Positions 63,040 to 64,000 of a DNA stretch of 64,000 nucleotides are shown piece after piece. The stretch is taken from NCBI GenBank assembly GCA_012295275.1, contig CM022669.1, positions 11,302,449 to 11,366,448 on the forward strand, written 5' to 3'. A model generated the notes under the pieces. The model saw only the letters and a list, made by a program, of their open reading frames with translations, made no database searches and had not been told where the DNA came from. Source of the DNA: Chrysomallon squamiferum. Taxonomy: Eukaryota > Mollusca > Gastropoda > Neomphalida > Peltospiridae. Numbering within the stretch: position 1 is the first letter of the stretch; the number at the start of each line of letters is the position of its first letter. Both the position numbers and the translations under genes were made by a program.

Positions 63040-63340
63040 AGACTGTTTCAAATGCAAGACTCTTCAAGCCACTGACTCAGAACTGAATCCAGACTTGTGA
63101 AGTCAAAAGTGAAGTCAAGTGAAGTGTCTGGACCTGACTTCATTCATTAAAAGTCGCTGATGTGACAAATGCGAGTGTCTGGCAGACAGAGAGGTGTGCA
63201 GGTCAACAGACCGTGACTCAAGGTGGCAGCCCAGTGTCCTGGTGTGAAATCAGAACATCATTTTGCAATAATCACTTTCCAGGAATGAGACTTAATGGAC
63301 CCATTTAGAATTGTGAAAAGACTGACAGGTGAATTACAGT
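63040..63340. promoter_or_regulatory. Candidate cis-regulatory island
   Basis: Unique sequence with a short internal repeat (GTGAAGTCAAAAGTGAAGTC), AAAGTCGCTGATGTGACAAA, GGTCAACAGACCGTGACTCA and CAAGGTGGCAGCCC. No open frame of interest. Confidence 0.33.
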
Positions 63341-63429
63341 GAATAAATTTATTCATAATTTTTTGAAAAATTGTTATGTATTTGATAGAAATAAAATTGT
63401 GATAAAATTAATATAATAGTACAAGGTAA

Positions 63430-63960
63430 GTAATTTTTAATTTATTATTATTATTATTATTTTATTTTTTTTATTTTTTTTTTTTTTTTTTTTTTTTTTT
63501 ATTTTATTTTATTTATTAATTTATTATTTTTTTTAATTATTTTTATTTTTATTTTATTCATATTCTTTTGATTATTATTTTATTATTGTTATTTTTTTTT
63601 TTTTTTTTTTTTTTGGTGGGGTGATTGTCAGAAATTATGGTAGTTGGGTAGTTTCTGGAATCACCATTCTGACAGGTTTCATATCAAACATGTACAAATA
63701 TGACGATTTTTGTCTGCTTAATTCATTACTTCCACTTTTCAATTTTTTCTAAACAATCCTTGTTTTAGCCACAAAAATAATCATAAAAAAAAACCCCACC
63801 ATATAAAAAGCTCTGCTTGTTTATTCATCCCAGACATTTTTCTTTCTTTCTGTCTCCCAGACATTTTTCTTTCTCTTTCTTTCTCTCCTTTCCTTTCTTT
63901 TCTTTTTTCTCTTTCTTTCTCTCTGTATCCCTCCCTCCTGTTTTTTTTTTTTTTTTTTAT
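63430..63960. repeat. T-rich low-complexity tract and TTTC array
   Basis: TTA and poly-T to about 63615. After a short unique stretch, two copies of CCCAGACATTTTTCTTTC-type units lead into TTTC/CT repeats (63828-63920) and poly-T. Confidence 0.92.
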
Positions 63961-64000
63961 TGTATTTTTTTATTCCTCTATAACATTGCAACCACAAACA

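Overview
The window is nuclear DNA from an animal. It is very AT-rich, intron-like, and crowded with microsatellites and diverged minisatellites. The only convincing protein-coding content is a set of small exons on the minus strand, all near the left end. Together they encode two immunoglobulin domains of the Dpr/zig-8 type, which are protostome neuronal cell-surface receptors. That gene family, the large introns and the abundant TATG, AT, CA, CT and ATT microsatellites suggest a protostome, most likely a mollusc. The phylum is an inference and is not proven.

Gene layout, read 5' to 3' on the minus strand: exon A (13602-13478), a 399-bp intron, exon B (13078-12859), a 6.0-kb intron, exon C (6834-6550), a 1.6-kb intron, then a 24-nt microexon D (4982-4959). 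All intron phases agree. A ends in phase 0, and B, C and D end in phase 1, so the four exons read through as about 217 codons. The signal-peptide exon should lie to the right of 13602 and the C-terminal membrane-anchor exon to the left of 4959. I could place neither with confidence. Reading through the donor of exon D gives a short hydrophobic tail and a stop, which may be an alternative 3' end.

Region by region: 1-4958 is AT-rich, with one more complex block at 1975-2205. In 4983-12858 lie the introns between the exons, including a minisatellite (11611-12889) whose units contain copies of the 3' edge and splice donor of exon B. From 13603 to the end at 64000 no exon was recognised. This is either a giant 5' intron or upstream flank. 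It alternates between (i) long microsatellites, (ii) many unrelated degenerate tandem arrays with units of about 19 to 115 bp, and (iii) 150-500-bp islands of higher complexity and GC that look like candidate cis-regulatory elements (for example 15830-16240, 30460-30960, 37650-38150, 50590-50990, 59250-59765 and 63040-63340).

The most unusual observation is the minisatellite seeded from exon B, which duplicates a coding exon edge and its 5' splice site within the following intron. Others are a 24-nt microexon with a tandem NAGNAG acceptor, two perfect 19-bp-stem hairpins, two adjacent arrays that share a 19-bp period, and a CTCF-like core in the most GC-rich island. No rRNA gene, intact tRNA gene, intact transposon, CRISPR array or viral sequence was seen.
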